In this document: piece after piece, positions 7,058 through 14,860 of the stretch
Layout of the letters: each line of letters begins with the position of its first letter
How positions within the stretch are numbered: the first letter of the stretch is position 1
DNA from: Bacteroidales bacterium
GTDB lineage: Bacteria; Bacteroidota; Bacteroidia; Bacteroidales; UBA932
Assembly (NCBI GenBank): GCA_017962375.1
Contig: JAGCVJ010000007.1
Location: 62,001 to 126,000, forward strand
Direction: 5' to 3'
Length of the DNA: 64,000 bases
Position numbers and translations under genes: made by a program
The notes under the pieces: generated by a model
What the model saw: the letters and a program-made list of their open reading frames with translations, nothing else
What the model was told of the DNA's origin: nothing
The model's database searches: none

Positions 7058-8587
7058 ATGAAAAAGAATTTGTTATTTAATCTAATACTCTTTTCAATCA
7101 TCGTCCTTTATTCATGTAATAAGGATAATCTAAAAACAGGTTCTCAAACAGAAGAATCTAGTTTAAAAGATGTTTTCTATGCTAGCATAGAAAACAGTTC
7201 TCTTCCGCTTTCTAAGGTTTACACAGATAACAATTTGAAAATATTGTGGAATGCGGGAGATCATATTGCTCTATACAAGAAAATTTATATAAAAGGGTAT
7301 CATAAAGAAGATTATATTTATACTGGAATAGATGGAGAAAGCACAGGGAGTTTTGAAAAAGCCCCAGGAAGCACCACCCCTTCTGGGACAATTCTTACTA
7401 GAGATTACAATTTAGCCATATATCCATATTCTTATACTTATAACAACTTTTGGAGTTCTAATGAGGAGGCTTTTGTTATAGAGATACCTGAAGTACAGTA
7501 TTACAAGGAACATTCTTTTGGCATAGGAGCTAATCCAATGATTGCAATTTCTGAGAACAATAACCTTTCCTTCAAGAATGTTTGTGGATATCTATCGTTT
7601 AGGCTTTATGGAGACAATGTTTCTATTAAAAGCATTTCTCTTGAAAGCAATTACGATTCGGGACATTTATCTGGTCGGGCTTTAGTGAAAGCATCTATTG
7701 ATTCTCTTCCAACTATTACTGGTAGTTATGTTCCGGGGTCTATAAAGAGAAAGGTTACTTTAATCTGTGATCCCGCAGTTAAGATAGGCTCAACAGCTGA
7801 GGATTACACTGATTTTTGGTTTGCTCTTCATACTGGCAATATTGCTGGTGGCTTTACAATTACTGTAACTGATGAACAAGACAGAACATTCATAAAATAC
7901 AAACCAGAAGTCGTTTGCATTGTCAGAAATGTAATGAAATGGATGAAGCCTTTAAAAGTTATACCAGTTGAAGAAAACACTTTAATCGAATTTGATGATG
8001 ACAATTTCAAGGCCTCATGCGTAAACAAATATGATCAAAATGGTGATGGAGAAATAAGCACAAAAGAAGCTCAAATGGTTAAGGGTAGTTTATCCTGTGC
8101 GGGAGGATCCATTACTTCTATAAAAGGAATAGAACACTTTACTAATGTAGCGGATCTTTTTTGCAATTATAATCAAATAACTTCTGTCGATTTAAGTAGT
8201 AATATCTATTTAAAAGAGTTAGTCCTAGACCATAATCAAATCTCATCAATAGATTTAAGCAATAACAAGGCTTTGGAAGGCTTGAACATTAACGATAATC
8301 CTATAACATCCTTAGATATAAGAAATAACAGTAAACTCAAGTTATTGAATATTTGCGGCACTCATATATCTACTTTAGACATAAGCAAAAATCCGAACAT
8401 TGGCTGCGTTGTATCAAACGAGTTTTTAGAGGAAATATATATATCCAGACATGTTGATTACTCTCGAAAATTCAGGGATAGAGAAGGTAATTATTTAGAA
8501 ATAGGCGTAAAAGACTCTATTAATGGTATTTATTACCTTAAATTCAATACATTTGGGTGGGAAACACGTTTAATAGTAGTTGATTAG
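7058..8587 (+). CDS. Fimbrillin-like lipoprotein with EF-hand and leucine-rich repeats
   Basis: A 509-residue predicted lipoprotein: signal peptide with lipobox LYSC, Cys at residue 20. Residues about 40-310 resemble the fimbrillin/Mfa-like fold of Bacteroidota (WNAGDHIALY, LAIYPYSYTY, LSFKNVCGYLSFRLYG). A single EF-hand loop DQNGDGEISTKE follows near residue 325. Then come about five leucine-rich repeats of the form L-x-x-L-D-L-S-x-N (residues about 350-450) and a cap ending near EEIYISRHVDYSRKF. The EF-hand/LRR/cap module is clearly homologous to the extracytoplasmic part of the kinase encoded next. The gene is AT-rich. It probably acts on the cell surface or in the periplasm; binding partner unknown. 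Confidence 0.8.
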   Translation: MKKNLLFNLILFSIIVLYSCNKDNLKTGSQTEESSLKDVFYASIENSSLPLSKVYTDNNLKILWNAGDHIALYKKIYIKGYHKEDYIYTGIDGESTGSFEKAPGSTTPSGTILTRDYNLAIYPYSYTYNNFWSSNEEAFVIEIPEVQYYKEHSFGIGANPMIAISENNNLSFKNVCGYLSFRLYGDNVSIKSISLESNYDSGHLSGRALVKASIDSLPTITGSYVPGSIKRKVTLICDPAVKIGSTAEDYTDFWFALHTGNIAGGFTITVTDEQDRTFIKYKPEVVCIVRNVMKWMKPLKVIPVEENTLIEFDDDNFKASCVNKYDQNGDGEISTKEAQMVKGSLSCAGGSITSIKGIEHFTNVADLFCNYNQITSVDLSSNIYLKELVLDHNQISSIDLSNNKALEGLNINDNPITSLDIRNNSKLKLLNICGTHISTLDISKNPNIGCVVSNEFLEEIYISRHVDYSRKFRDREGNYLEIGVKDSINGIYYLKFNTFGWETRLIVVD

Positions 8588-8617
8588 ATTCTTCAATATA
8601 GTTGACACCAAACACAG

Positions 8618-8748
8618 ATGATTTTGAACTCTTCCAATTCTTCTCGGAACGAGAAAGAAGTGCTGTGTCTCATGAAAGAATAATGATTCCATCATATATT
8701 AACTCAGCATCTATTTCCAGATGTCCAATAAAGAATCTGCTAAAATAG
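8618..8748 (+). pseudogene. Possible remnant of a LuxR-type helix-turn-helix coding sequence
   Basis: Two overlapping reading frames give fragments that together resemble a GerE/LuxR domain. The frame from the ATG at 8618 gives SSRNEKEVLCLMKE then a stop. The frame from 8626 gives FFSERER and later SASISRCPIKNLLK then a stop. These recall the family patterns SxREKEVLxLxxxG and SISxxTVKNHL. One or more frameshifts would be needed to join them, and the middle of the domain is poorly preserved. It also contains the inverted repeat TTCTCG-gaa-CGAGAA at 8641-8655. This may be chance; it is the only content I see between the lipoprotein and kinase genes besides the promoter. Confidence 0.25.
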
Positions 8749-8772
8749 AATGCTAAATCAACTGAATAGGGC

Positions 8773-8780
8773 TATATTTG
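8773..8780 (+). promoter_or_regulatory. Bacteroidota -7 box (TATATTTG) for the kinase gene
   Basis: TATATTTG matches TAnnTTTG exactly and ends 3 bases before the ATG at 8784 and 9 before the ATG at 8790. No good -33 TTTG lies at the usual distance. If used, transcription would start within or just at the start codon region, giving a nearly leaderless mRNA separate from the lipoprotein gene. Confidence 0.5.
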
Positions 8781-8783
8781 TTT

Positions 8784-10193
8784 ATGATTATGGAATCTCA
8801 ATCCGGCTTTTTTCAGAGTCCGGCAAACGATATAGAGGAATCTTCAATCCTACTTGAACCTATTCACATCTCAGAGAATGGGTTTGCAGTGTTGTACAAA
8901 TGCAATAAGAGAGGACAGATGCGGATTTATAAAGGGCTGAGAAACAACCTTATAGGAAATCCTTTGTATGAAAGCCTTCTGAAGAAAGAGTTTGAGATTG
9001 GTTCATCAATGTCCCATCCGGGTATTCGCGAGTATTACTCTTTTGAAGAAATACCTGGTCTCGGTAGATGCATTGAAATGGAATGGATTGAAGGGAAAAA
9101 TCTATCGCAAAGGATTGAAGAAGGCAGCCTTGATTCCAAAGTAGCCAGAAAGGTCCTTCTTGAGATTTGCGACACCCTTTCATATATACACCACAAGCAA
9201 GTTATCCATCGTGACTTGAAGCCTGAAAACATAATGATTACCGACAATGGAAACAATGCCAAGATCATAGACTTTGGGTTATCAGACGCTGACACTTATG
9301 TTATAGGAAAAACACCGGCAGGAACCAGGGAATATGCATCTCCCGAACTCCTGAGGGGAGAAGAAACAGACTGCCGCTCTGATATCTTCTCTTTAGGGAA
9401 AATCATATCCCTATTACCCTTAAAACTATCAGCTATTGTTGAAAAAGCTACAAAGGACAACAAGGAAGAAAGGTATGCTTCGGATGAAGAGGTTAAACAA
9501 GCAGTTCTGAAATCTGGCAGGTCAGTGATTTGGCCAATAATAGCAGGATTTGTGCTGCTTGTCATATTGGCTATTGTTACTGTAAAAAGCTTGTCATACA
9601 TCGGAGAGAAGAATTTCAGCAAAGATTTTTACAGTTTTCTTCTTAAAAATTTTGATAAGGACAAAAACGGTAAGCTAAGCAAGAAGGAAGTGGCCTCTGT
9701 TACTGAAATGACGGCAGTACGGGAAGGCTTTACCTCAGTCAGGGGCTTGGAAAGATTCAAAAACATGCGCAAATGCAATCTTGCCATTAACTCCCTGGAG
9801 AACATTGACATATCAAAGAACCAGAATCTTGTGTGGCTGGAACTCAATGAGAATCCTCTCAAGAGTTTAGACATCTCAAAGAATCCAAATCTTATACACT
9901 TATCTGCCGGCGGATGTTACCTTAAGAGTTTAGATGTATCCAAGAATTTGGCTTTGAGAGACCTTCATTTGCAAGACAACCAATTGACTGAAATAGATGT
10001 TTCCATGCTTCCCATGCTCAGAAGCCTGTATGTATCGCTGAATGAACTGGAGGAGTTGGACCTTTCTAACAACCCATATGTGAACGAACTTCACTGCCAA
10101 TTGAATCCAAGGCTCAAGGTTGTATATGTAAAAAAGGGACACGACATTGCCATGCTCCAGAAAGACGGCCATACCATAATCAAATATAAGTAA
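8784..10193 (+). CDS. Transmembrane Ser/Thr protein kinase with extracytoplasmic EF-hand and LRR domain
   Basis: The cytoplasmic N-terminal Hanks-type kinase domain (residues about 20-235) has the ATP-binding Lys in MRIYKGL, catalytic loop HRDLKPEN, metal-binding IIDFGLSD and the APE-like ASPELL; the glycine-rich loop is weak (SENGFAVLY). One membrane helix follows (VIWPIIAGFVLLVILAIVTV). Beyond it lie an EF-hand loop DKDKNGKLSKKE (about residue 292), about six leucine-rich repeats (LKSLDISKNPNL, LKSLDVSKNLAL, LEELDLSNNPYV) and a C-terminal cap (VVYVKKGHDIAMLQKDGH). The outer module mirrors that of the lipoprotein upstream. The start may be 8784 or 8790. It is a kinase with a probable external sensor; the ligand is unknown. 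Confidence 0.88.
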   Translation: MIMESQSGFFQSPANDIEESSILLEPIHISENGFAVLYKCNKRGQMRIYKGLRNNLIGNPLYESLLKKEFEIGSSMSHPGIREYYSFEEIPGLGRCIEMEWIEGKNLSQRIEEGSLDSKVARKVLLEICDTLSYIHHKQVIHRDLKPENIMITDNGNNAKIIDFGLSDADTYVIGKTPAGTREYASPELLRGEETDCRSDIFSLGKIISLLPLKLSAIVEKATKDNKEERYASDEEVKQAVLKSGRSVIWPIIAGFVLLVILAIVTVKSLSYIGEKNFSKDFYSFLLKNFDKDKNGKLSKKEVASVTEMTAVREGFTSVRGLERFKNMRKCNLAINSLENIDISKNQNLVWLELNENPLKSLDISKNPNLIHLSAGGCYLKSLDVSKNLALRDLHLQDNQLTEIDVSMLPMLRSLYVSLNELEELDLSNNPYVNELHCQLNPRLKVVYVKKGHDIAMLQKDGHTIIKYK

Positions 10194-10211
10194 TCTAACA
10201 GAATACAAACA

Positions 10212-10784
10212 ATGAACACAGAAAAGTTCCCTGAAATTGAATTCCTGAAAACCAGAATAGAAGCCGTTTGCGAAAGAAGAATTGCAACGCCCAAGGACTT
10301 TGAGTATCTATCTGATGAAATATTCCAAAAAACAAAGAATAACATTTCTGCCAGTACCCTGAAAAGAATATGGGGATATGACTCTTACAATTCATCACCT
10401 ACGATCCGGTCTTTAGATATTCTTGCATGTTATGCAGGATACAAGAACCTCCGGTCTTTCCAGAACTCCCTGAAAAAAGAAGCATCATATTCAGGATTTT
10501 TTACAACGGAATACATAGATTCACAGGAACTTAAAGAAGGAGAACATGTGGTTTTGGGATGGAACCCCAACCGTCTTGTAGAGCTTGAATATCTGGGTCA
10601 TTACAGATACATTGTCATATCAAGTCAGAATTCCAAACTTAAGGAGAATGACATGTTTGAATCTTCTGCCTTCATCAAAGGATATCCTTTGTATATTTCT
10701 GGCATTGAACGTAACGGATTAAAAACAAGCTCGTATGTCGCCGGCATCGAAGATGGTCTGACCATTGTAAGAAAGTCTATATGA
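10212..10784 (+). CDS. Putative regulator with helical N-terminal domain, partner of the kinase
   Basis: A 190-residue cytoplasmic protein. The first 90 residues carry a pattern I associate with Bacteroidota regulators: LSDEIFQKTKNNISASTLKR, then IWGYDSY, and later IRSLDILACYAGYKNLRSF. The helical arrangement suggests a DNA- or protein-binding role. The remainder (residues about 95-190) looks beta-rich (GEHVVLGWNPNRLVELEYLG, GYPLYISGIERNG). It starts 18 bases after the kinase stop and overlaps ybaK by 4 bases (ATGA), so it is probably co-transcribed with the kinase and could be its substrate or effector. No enzymatic motif is seen; exact family not recognised. Confidence 0.6.
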   Translation: MNTEKFPEIEFLKTRIEAVCERRIATPKDFEYLSDEIFQKTKNNISASTLKRIWGYDSYNSSPTIRSLDILACYAGYKNLRSFQNSLKKEASYSGFFTTEYIDSQELKEGEHVVLGWNPNRLVELEYLGHYRYIVISSQNSKLKENDMFESSAFIKGYPLYISGIERNGLKTSSYVAGIEDGLTIVRKSI

Positions 10785-11254
10785 AGATACAGAAGACAAA
10801 TGCGGCAAGGCTGCTGGACAGGGAGAAGATAGAATACACGCTGGTTCCATATCAGGTGGATGAGGAGCATCTGGACGCCATCCACGTGGCCGGGCAGCTT
10901 GGAGAAGATATATCTATGGTGTTCAAGACGCTAGTGCTCAAAGGAGACAGGACGGGGCACTTCGTGTGTGTGATTCCAGGAGACAAGGAAGTGGACCTTA
11001 AGATGGCTGCAAAGGCATCGGGGAACAAGAGCTGCAACCTCATTCACATGAAAGAGCTGCTGCCTACAACTGGCTATATAAGAGGAGGATGCTCGCCCAT
11101 CGGGATGAAAAAGCAGTTCCCTACATATATACACGAGTCTTGTCTTGAATTGGAGAAGATGTATGTGAGTGCAGGGCTGCGGGGGCTTCAGATCTGCATA
11201 GCCCCGGCCGACTTGATCCGGATGGTAAAAGCCACCACTTGCACCTTGTTTTAG
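10781..11254 (+). CDS. ybaK: Cys-tRNA(Pro)/Cys-tRNA(Cys) deacylase, YbaK family
   Basis: YbaK hydrolyses Cys-tRNA(Pro) mischarged by prolyl-tRNA synthetase, a trans-editing step in the cytoplasm. The 157-residue product has the usual family length and landmarks: N-terminal KTNAARLLDREKIEYTLVPY, the conserved VFKTLVLKGD, the catalytic-pocket region AAKASGNKSC, and GYIRGGCSPIGMKKQFPTYI. The start overlaps the previous stop by 4 bases. Base composition returns here to that of housekeeping genes, so the accessory island ends at this boundary. Confidence 0.92.
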   Translation: MKIQKTNAARLLDREKIEYTLVPYQVDEEHLDAIHVAGQLGEDISMVFKTLVLKGDRTGHFVCVIPGDKEVDLKMAAKASGNKSCNLIHMKELLPTTGYIRGGCSPIGMKKQFPTYIHESCLELEKMYVSAGLRGLQICIAPADLIRMVKATTCTLF

Positions 11255-11285
11255 GGCGCGGTGAACAATGTGAGATAGTTTTTTC

Positions 11286-11293
11286 TATATTTG
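11286..11293 (+). promoter_or_regulatory. Bacteroidota -7 box (TATATTTG) upstream of the YeiH-type gene
   Basis: TATATTTG matches TAnnTTTG exactly and lies 35 bases before the ATG at 11329. It supports that start over in-frame start candidates further upstream inside ybaK. The -33 element is not obvious. Confidence 0.5.
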
Positions 11294-11328
11294 TCTCATT
11301 ATTTATAGTAAAACCTTTTACTTTTTTT

Positions 11329-12834
11329 ATGGAACCTAAAACAAAACCTGAGGTTATCCGTAACAGGACAACCGTTTCCGATTTGTGGAAAAAAGAAGAC
11401 TGGCTGGCCGTGTGGATTGGCGCTGTGCTCATTGTTATTGCAGCTATTGCAGTCATTTCCAAAGCATTTGATTTTACGGCACTGAACTTTTCAAAATGGC
11501 ATCTGTGGGAAGATGTTCCGGAGAAAACTTCTCTTCTGGGGCAGTTTGCCGGAGCGTTCTGGGGCAAGCTCTTGAGGACATTCCTGATTCTGGCCATCTT
11601 GTTCGGCATTGGCATCAAGCTGCAGGGCGAGAAGATTTCCAAGTTCATTCCGGCGTTTATAGGGCTGTTTATTCTGGCGATAATCGTGAGAATAGTGAGC
11701 GCAGAGTTCACCTTCAACCGCTATCTGGAATGGGCATTCTGGGCACTGATTATAGGACTGCTGATTTCCAATACCGTAGGCATTCCAAACTGGCTCAAGC
11801 CAGCTATCAGGACCGAGTTCTACATCAAGACCGGTCTGGTGATAATGGGATTCTCCGTGCTGTTCTCCAACATAGCGAAGTTCGGATTGTACGGCCTGGG
11901 AATCGCCTGGATCGTGACCCCAATCGTGATAATCTTCATGTGGTGGCTGGGAACCAAGATCTTCAAGATGGACAACAAGCCACTTGTAATCACCCTTGCC
12001 TCAGCGACAAGCGTTTGCGGAACTTCAGCAGCCATAGCTACAGGAGCCGCAGCCAAGGCAAAGAAGGAGGATCTTTCTCTGGCAATCTCCATTTCCATCA
12101 TCTTCACGATACTGATGATGGTCTTTGAGCCGATGATTATCCGCTGGACTGGAATGAGCCAGATCATGGGAGGTTCCCTGATCGGCGGAACAGTTGACTC
12201 GACCGGAGCAGTAGTCCTGGCCGGAAGTGCGCTGGGAGCAGAAGCCGAACAGGCCGCAGTTCTCGTAAAGAGCATCCAGAACATACTTATCGGTTTTATC
12301 GCATTCTTCGTGGCTCTGTTCTTTGCAACCAGGGTTGACCGCCAGATGGGCCAGAGAGTTGGCGCAAACGAAATCTGGTACCGCTTCCCTAAGTTCATAA
12401 TCGGTTTCTTTGCAGCTTCGCTTGTGGCATCGTTCATCATCCTTCCGGTTTATGGAAGCGAGAACGTGGGAGCTATCAACAAGGTGCTTGACCAGTACAA
12501 GAACTGGGCGTTTGTCCTGGCTTTCACAAGCATTGGACTTGACACCAACTTCCGCCAGATTATCAAGAAGATGCAGGGTGGAAAGGTTCTGTGGCTGTAT
12601 GTTATCGGACAGTTATTCAACATTGCCCTCACTTTCTTAGCAGTATGGCTGCTTCTTAGCGGAAAGTTCTTCCCAGTTCCTGAACTTGACAACTATAACG
12701 GAAAGAAGGCAGAACCTAAGGTTGTAGAAGCACCGGCTCCGGCAACCGTTGCAGCAGACAACGCCGAGGCCCTTCCTGCAGACACCATCTCCGCGGCAGA
12801 GGCTCTTAAAGCGGTGGAGAACAAAGCCCAGTAA
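11329..12834 (+). CDS. YeiH/PSE-family membrane exporter (putative sulfate exporter)
   Basis: A 501-residue inner-membrane protein of the UPF0324/YeiH family, whose substrates are poorly established. About ten membrane helices are visible. Family landmarks are GLVIMGFSVLFSNIAKFG, SATSVCGTSAAIATG, GGSLIGGTVDSTGAVV and the late AFTSIGLDTNFRQI. Bacterial YeiH is usually near 330-350 residues; this protein has an extra N-terminal part with at least one more helix and an Ala/Pro-rich C-terminal tail of about 45 residues (VVEAPAPATVAADNAEALP). The start is placed at MEPKTKPEV after the promoter-like box. A small membrane protein follows with no gap. Confidence 0.82.
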   Translation: MEPKTKPEVIRNRTTVSDLWKKEDWLAVWIGAVLIVIAAIAVISKAFDFTALNFSKWHLWEDVPEKTSLLGQFAGAFWGKLLRTFLILAILFGIGIKLQGEKISKFIPAFIGLFILAIIVRIVSAEFTFNRYLEWAFWALIIGLLISNTVGIPNWLKPAIRTEFYIKTGLVIMGFSVLFSNIAKFGLYGLGIAWIVTPIVIIFMWWLGTKIFKMDNKPLVITLASATSVCGTSAAIATGAAAKAKKEDLSLAISISIIFTILMMVFEPMIIRWTGMSQIMGGSLIGGTVDSTGAVVLAGSALGAEAEQAAVLVKSIQNILIGFIAFFVALFFATRVDRQMGQRVGANEIWYRFPKFIIGFFAASLVASFIILPVYGSENVGAINKVLDQYKNWAFVLAFTSIGLDTNFRQIIKKMQGGKVLWLYVIGQLFNIALTFLAVWLLLSGKFFPVPELDNYNGKKAEPKVVEAPAPATVAADNAEALPADTISAAEALKAVENKAQ

Positions 12835-13116
12835 ATGAAAAAGAAACACATATTCAAGGCAGTGACCGTTGTTATGGCGGCCGCTGTCTTGTTTTGTGCT
12901 GTTTGGATAATGAAGAACCGGCTGGGCCTCAGCGATGCTCACGATTTCGGGGCGGGCGCGTACTACTATGCGGACATTCCTGATTTTGACAAGGTCCTAA
13001 AGACAGACGGCTATCAGACCTCTATTCCCAAGTGGATCTACTTTGTGCTGTTCTTTGCCTGGGGCTGGCTGATGTGGCGGCTCTGGTGCTGGATAGATTC
13101 CCGCAAGAAAAGTTAA
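12835..13116 (+). CDS. Small two-helix membrane protein
   Basis: The start codon directly follows the stop of the exporter gene (TAAATG), so the two are almost certainly co-translated. The 93-residue product has an N-terminal helix (AVTVVMAAAVLFCAVWIM) and a C-terminal aromatic helix (WIYFVLFFAWGWLMWRLWCW), with the motif FGAGAYYYADIPDF between. I do not recognise the family; an accessory subunit of the exporter is a reasonable inference. A hairpin terminator overlaps its stop codon. Confidence 0.65.
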   Translation: MKKKHIFKAVTVVMAAAVLFCAVWIMKNRLGLSDAHDFGAGAYYYADIPDFDKVLKTDGYQTSIPKWIYFVLFFAWGWLMWRLWCWIDSRKKS

Positions 13117-13138
13117 CGGCATATTCTTGCCGTTTTTT
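13115..13138 (+). terminator. Intrinsic terminator after the exporter operon
   Basis: AACGGCA (13115-13121) pairs with TGCCGTT (13128-13134) around a 6-base loop, and the T-run continues to 13138. The left arm begins inside the TAA stop of the small membrane-protein gene. Confidence 0.8.
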
Positions 13139-13141
13139 GTT

Positions 13142-13149
13142 TATCTTTG
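13142..13149 (+). promoter_or_regulatory. -7 box (TATCTTTG) for the trpS operon
   Basis: TATCTTTG fits TAnnTTTG, starts a few bases after the terminator and lies 22 bases before the trpS ATG, predicting a 5' leader of about 15 bases. No clear -33 box is seen. Confidence 0.5.
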
Positions 13150-13171
13150 GAAGTTGTAGATATTTTGAATT

Positions 13172-14293
13172 ATGGGCAAGATTATTCTTACCGGAGACCG
13201 CCCTACCGGCAGGCTCCACATTGGACACTATGTAGGCTCGCTCAAGGGCAGAGTTGAACTCCAGAACTCAATGGATTATGACAAGATGTTTGTGTTCATC
13301 GCTGATGCGCAAGCTCTTACAGACAACTTTGACAACCCTGAGAAGGTACGCCAGAACATTATAGAAGTAGCGCTGGACTATCTGAGCGTGGGGCTGGATC
13401 CTGAGAAGATTATAATTTTTGTGCAGAGCATGATTCCGGAACTTACGGAACTGGCGTTCTACTATATGAATCTGGTAACCGTGGCAAGGCTCCAGAGAAA
13501 CCCTACCGTAAAGACTGAGATTGCGATGAGAGGCTTTGGATCTGAAGGAGAACAGGCAGTGTTCGGCAGCGGGCTTCCTGTGGGATTCTTTACCTACCCT
13601 ATTTCCCAGGCCGCTGACATTACGGCATTTAAAGCCACTACCGTGCCTGCGGGAGAAGACCAGAAACCGATGATTGAGCAGACGGTGGAGATAGTCCGCA
13701 AGTTCAACAGCATATACGGAGAAACTCTTGTTGAGCCTCAGATTCTGCTTCCTGCAAACAACGCCTGCCACCGCCTTCCGGGAATTGACGGAAAGGCCAA
13801 GATGAGCAAGAGCCTGGGCAACTGCATTTACCTTAGCGAGCCGGCTGACACTCTGGCAAAGAAGGTAATGAGCATGTACACCGATCCTCAGCATATCTCC
13901 ATCAACGATCCGGGCCATATCGAAGGAAATACCGTGTTCACCTATCTGGACGCTTTCTGCCGCCAGGAGCACTTTGGAAAGTATCTTCCTGATTACCCTA
14001 ACCTGGACGAGCTGAAGGCCCACTACCAGAGAGGCGGGCTCGGCGACGTCAAGATCAAGAAGTTCCTGGGCAAGATCCTGGAAGAAGAACTTCAGCCGAT
14101 AAGAGAAAGGCGCAGAGAATTTGAGAAAGACATTCCTGAGATTTACAATATGCTCAAGAAAGGCAGCGACGATGCCCGCAAAGTAGCGGCCCAGACAATG
14201 GATGATGTTCGCAGAGCAATGAAAATCAATTACTTTGAAGACAAGGAGCTCATATCTGAACAGGTAAAGAAATTTGCCTCGATAAACGGGTAA
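13172..14293 (+). CDS. trpS: Tryptophanyl-tRNA synthetase
   Basis: This class I aminoacyl-tRNA synthetase attaches Trp to tRNA(Trp) in the cytoplasm. The HIGH-type motif is in [12 protein letters not shown] near the N-terminus, and the KMSKS loop is exact in AKMSKSLGN (about residue 212). The 373 residues are somewhat longer than the usual 330-340, with extra charged sequence near the C-terminus. It is the first gene of a run trpS, thioredoxin, ABC ATPase, queD, polA, sigma factor, rsmG with gaps of 40 bases or fewer, so these are probably one operon. Confidence 0.95.
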   Translation: MGKIILTGDRPTGRLHIGHYVGSLKGRVELQNSMDYDKMFVFIADAQALTDNFDNPEKVRQNIIEVALDYLSVGLDPEKIIIFVQSMIPELTELAFYYMNLVTVARLQRNPTVKTEIAMRGFGSEGEQAVFGSGLPVGFFTYPISQAADITAFKATTVPAGEDQKPMIEQTVEIVRKFNSIYGETLVEPQILLPANNACHRLPGIDGKAKMSKSLGNCIYLSEPADTLAKKVMSMYTDPQHISINDPGHIEGNTVFTYLDAFCRQEHFGKYLPDYPNLDELKAHYQRGGLGDVKIKKFLGKILEEELQPIRERRREFEKDIPEIYNMLKKGSDDARKVAAQTMDDVRRAMKINYFEDKELISEQVKKFASING

Positions 14294-14333
14294 GAGGACC
14301 ACTGCTGAATTACAGAAAAAAACACTCAAGATT

Positions 14334-14849
14334 ATGAAAAAGATATTCACTCTCGCAGCGTTGTGCATCCTGATGCTCTCCAGTGCAACCCTATTTGGAC
14401 AGACCAAGAACAAGCCTCAGGTGGGCGACATGTTCATAAACTTTACAGTGCAGCAAGATCCTATGGACCCGTACAGCAAAGTATCGCTGAGCAACTATGT
14501 TGGCAGAGGCAAATGGGTGGTGGCAGATTTCTGGGCCAGCTGGTGCGGATGGTGCATCAAGGAGATTCCTACACTCAAGAGGATTTTCAACGATCTTCCA
14601 AAAGACAAAGTGACTGTCCTGAGCATTGCCGTTTGGGATAAACTCGCTGACACCAAGGCTTCTGCAAGGGAAAACGGAATCGTATGGTCACAGATTGTCA
14701 ACGCGCAGGACATACCTTCAGACGCTTACGGCTTTGGAGGAATTCCTTACATAGTGGTGTTCGACCCGCAGGGCAAGATTGCCGCCATAGGACTCAGGGG
14801 TGACAAGCTGTACCAGTTTGTGAAGGCATCGGTTGAAGGATCGAAATAA
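14334..14849 (+). CDS. Exported TlpA-like thioredoxin-fold oxidoreductase
   Basis: A 171-residue periplasmic or envelope thiol-disulfide protein. The signal peptide is MKKIFTLAALCILMLSSATL with cleavage near FGQ. The thioredoxin active site is VADFWASWCGWCIKEIP, with CGWC in place of CGPC, and the cis-Pro region is FGGIPYIVVFDPQGKI. It resembles TlpA/ResA proteins that reduce disulfides in exported proteins; its substrate cannot be told. It lies 40 bases after trpS and 11 before the ABC ATPase gene. Confidence 0.85.
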   Translation: MKKIFTLAALCILMLSSATLFGQTKNKPQVGDMFINFTVQQDPMDPYSKVSLSNYVGRGKWVVADFWASWCGWCIKEIPTLKRIFNDLPKDKVTVLSIAVWDKLADTKASARENGIVWSQIVNAQDIPSDAYGFGGIPYIVVFDPQGKIAAIGLRGDKLYQFVKASVEGSK

Positions 14850-14860
14850 AGACTGCCCAA

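Noticed and set aside
4700..10780. Prophage or conjugative element
   Set aside because: Apart from the IS transposase there is no integrase, capsid, relaxase or mobilisation gene; the AT-rich composition alone does not show such an element.
11239..11328. Earlier in-frame starts for the YeiH-type gene
   Set aside because: They lie within the 3' end of ybaK and upstream of the promoter-like box at 11286-11293; the segment is hydrophobic but lacks family similarity, so MEPKTK at 11329 is preferred.
13268..14413. 381-codon open frame on the - strand
   Set aside because: It lies opposite trpS and has a composition expected from antisense of a Lys/Glu-rich gene; no family motif is present, while trpS is certain.
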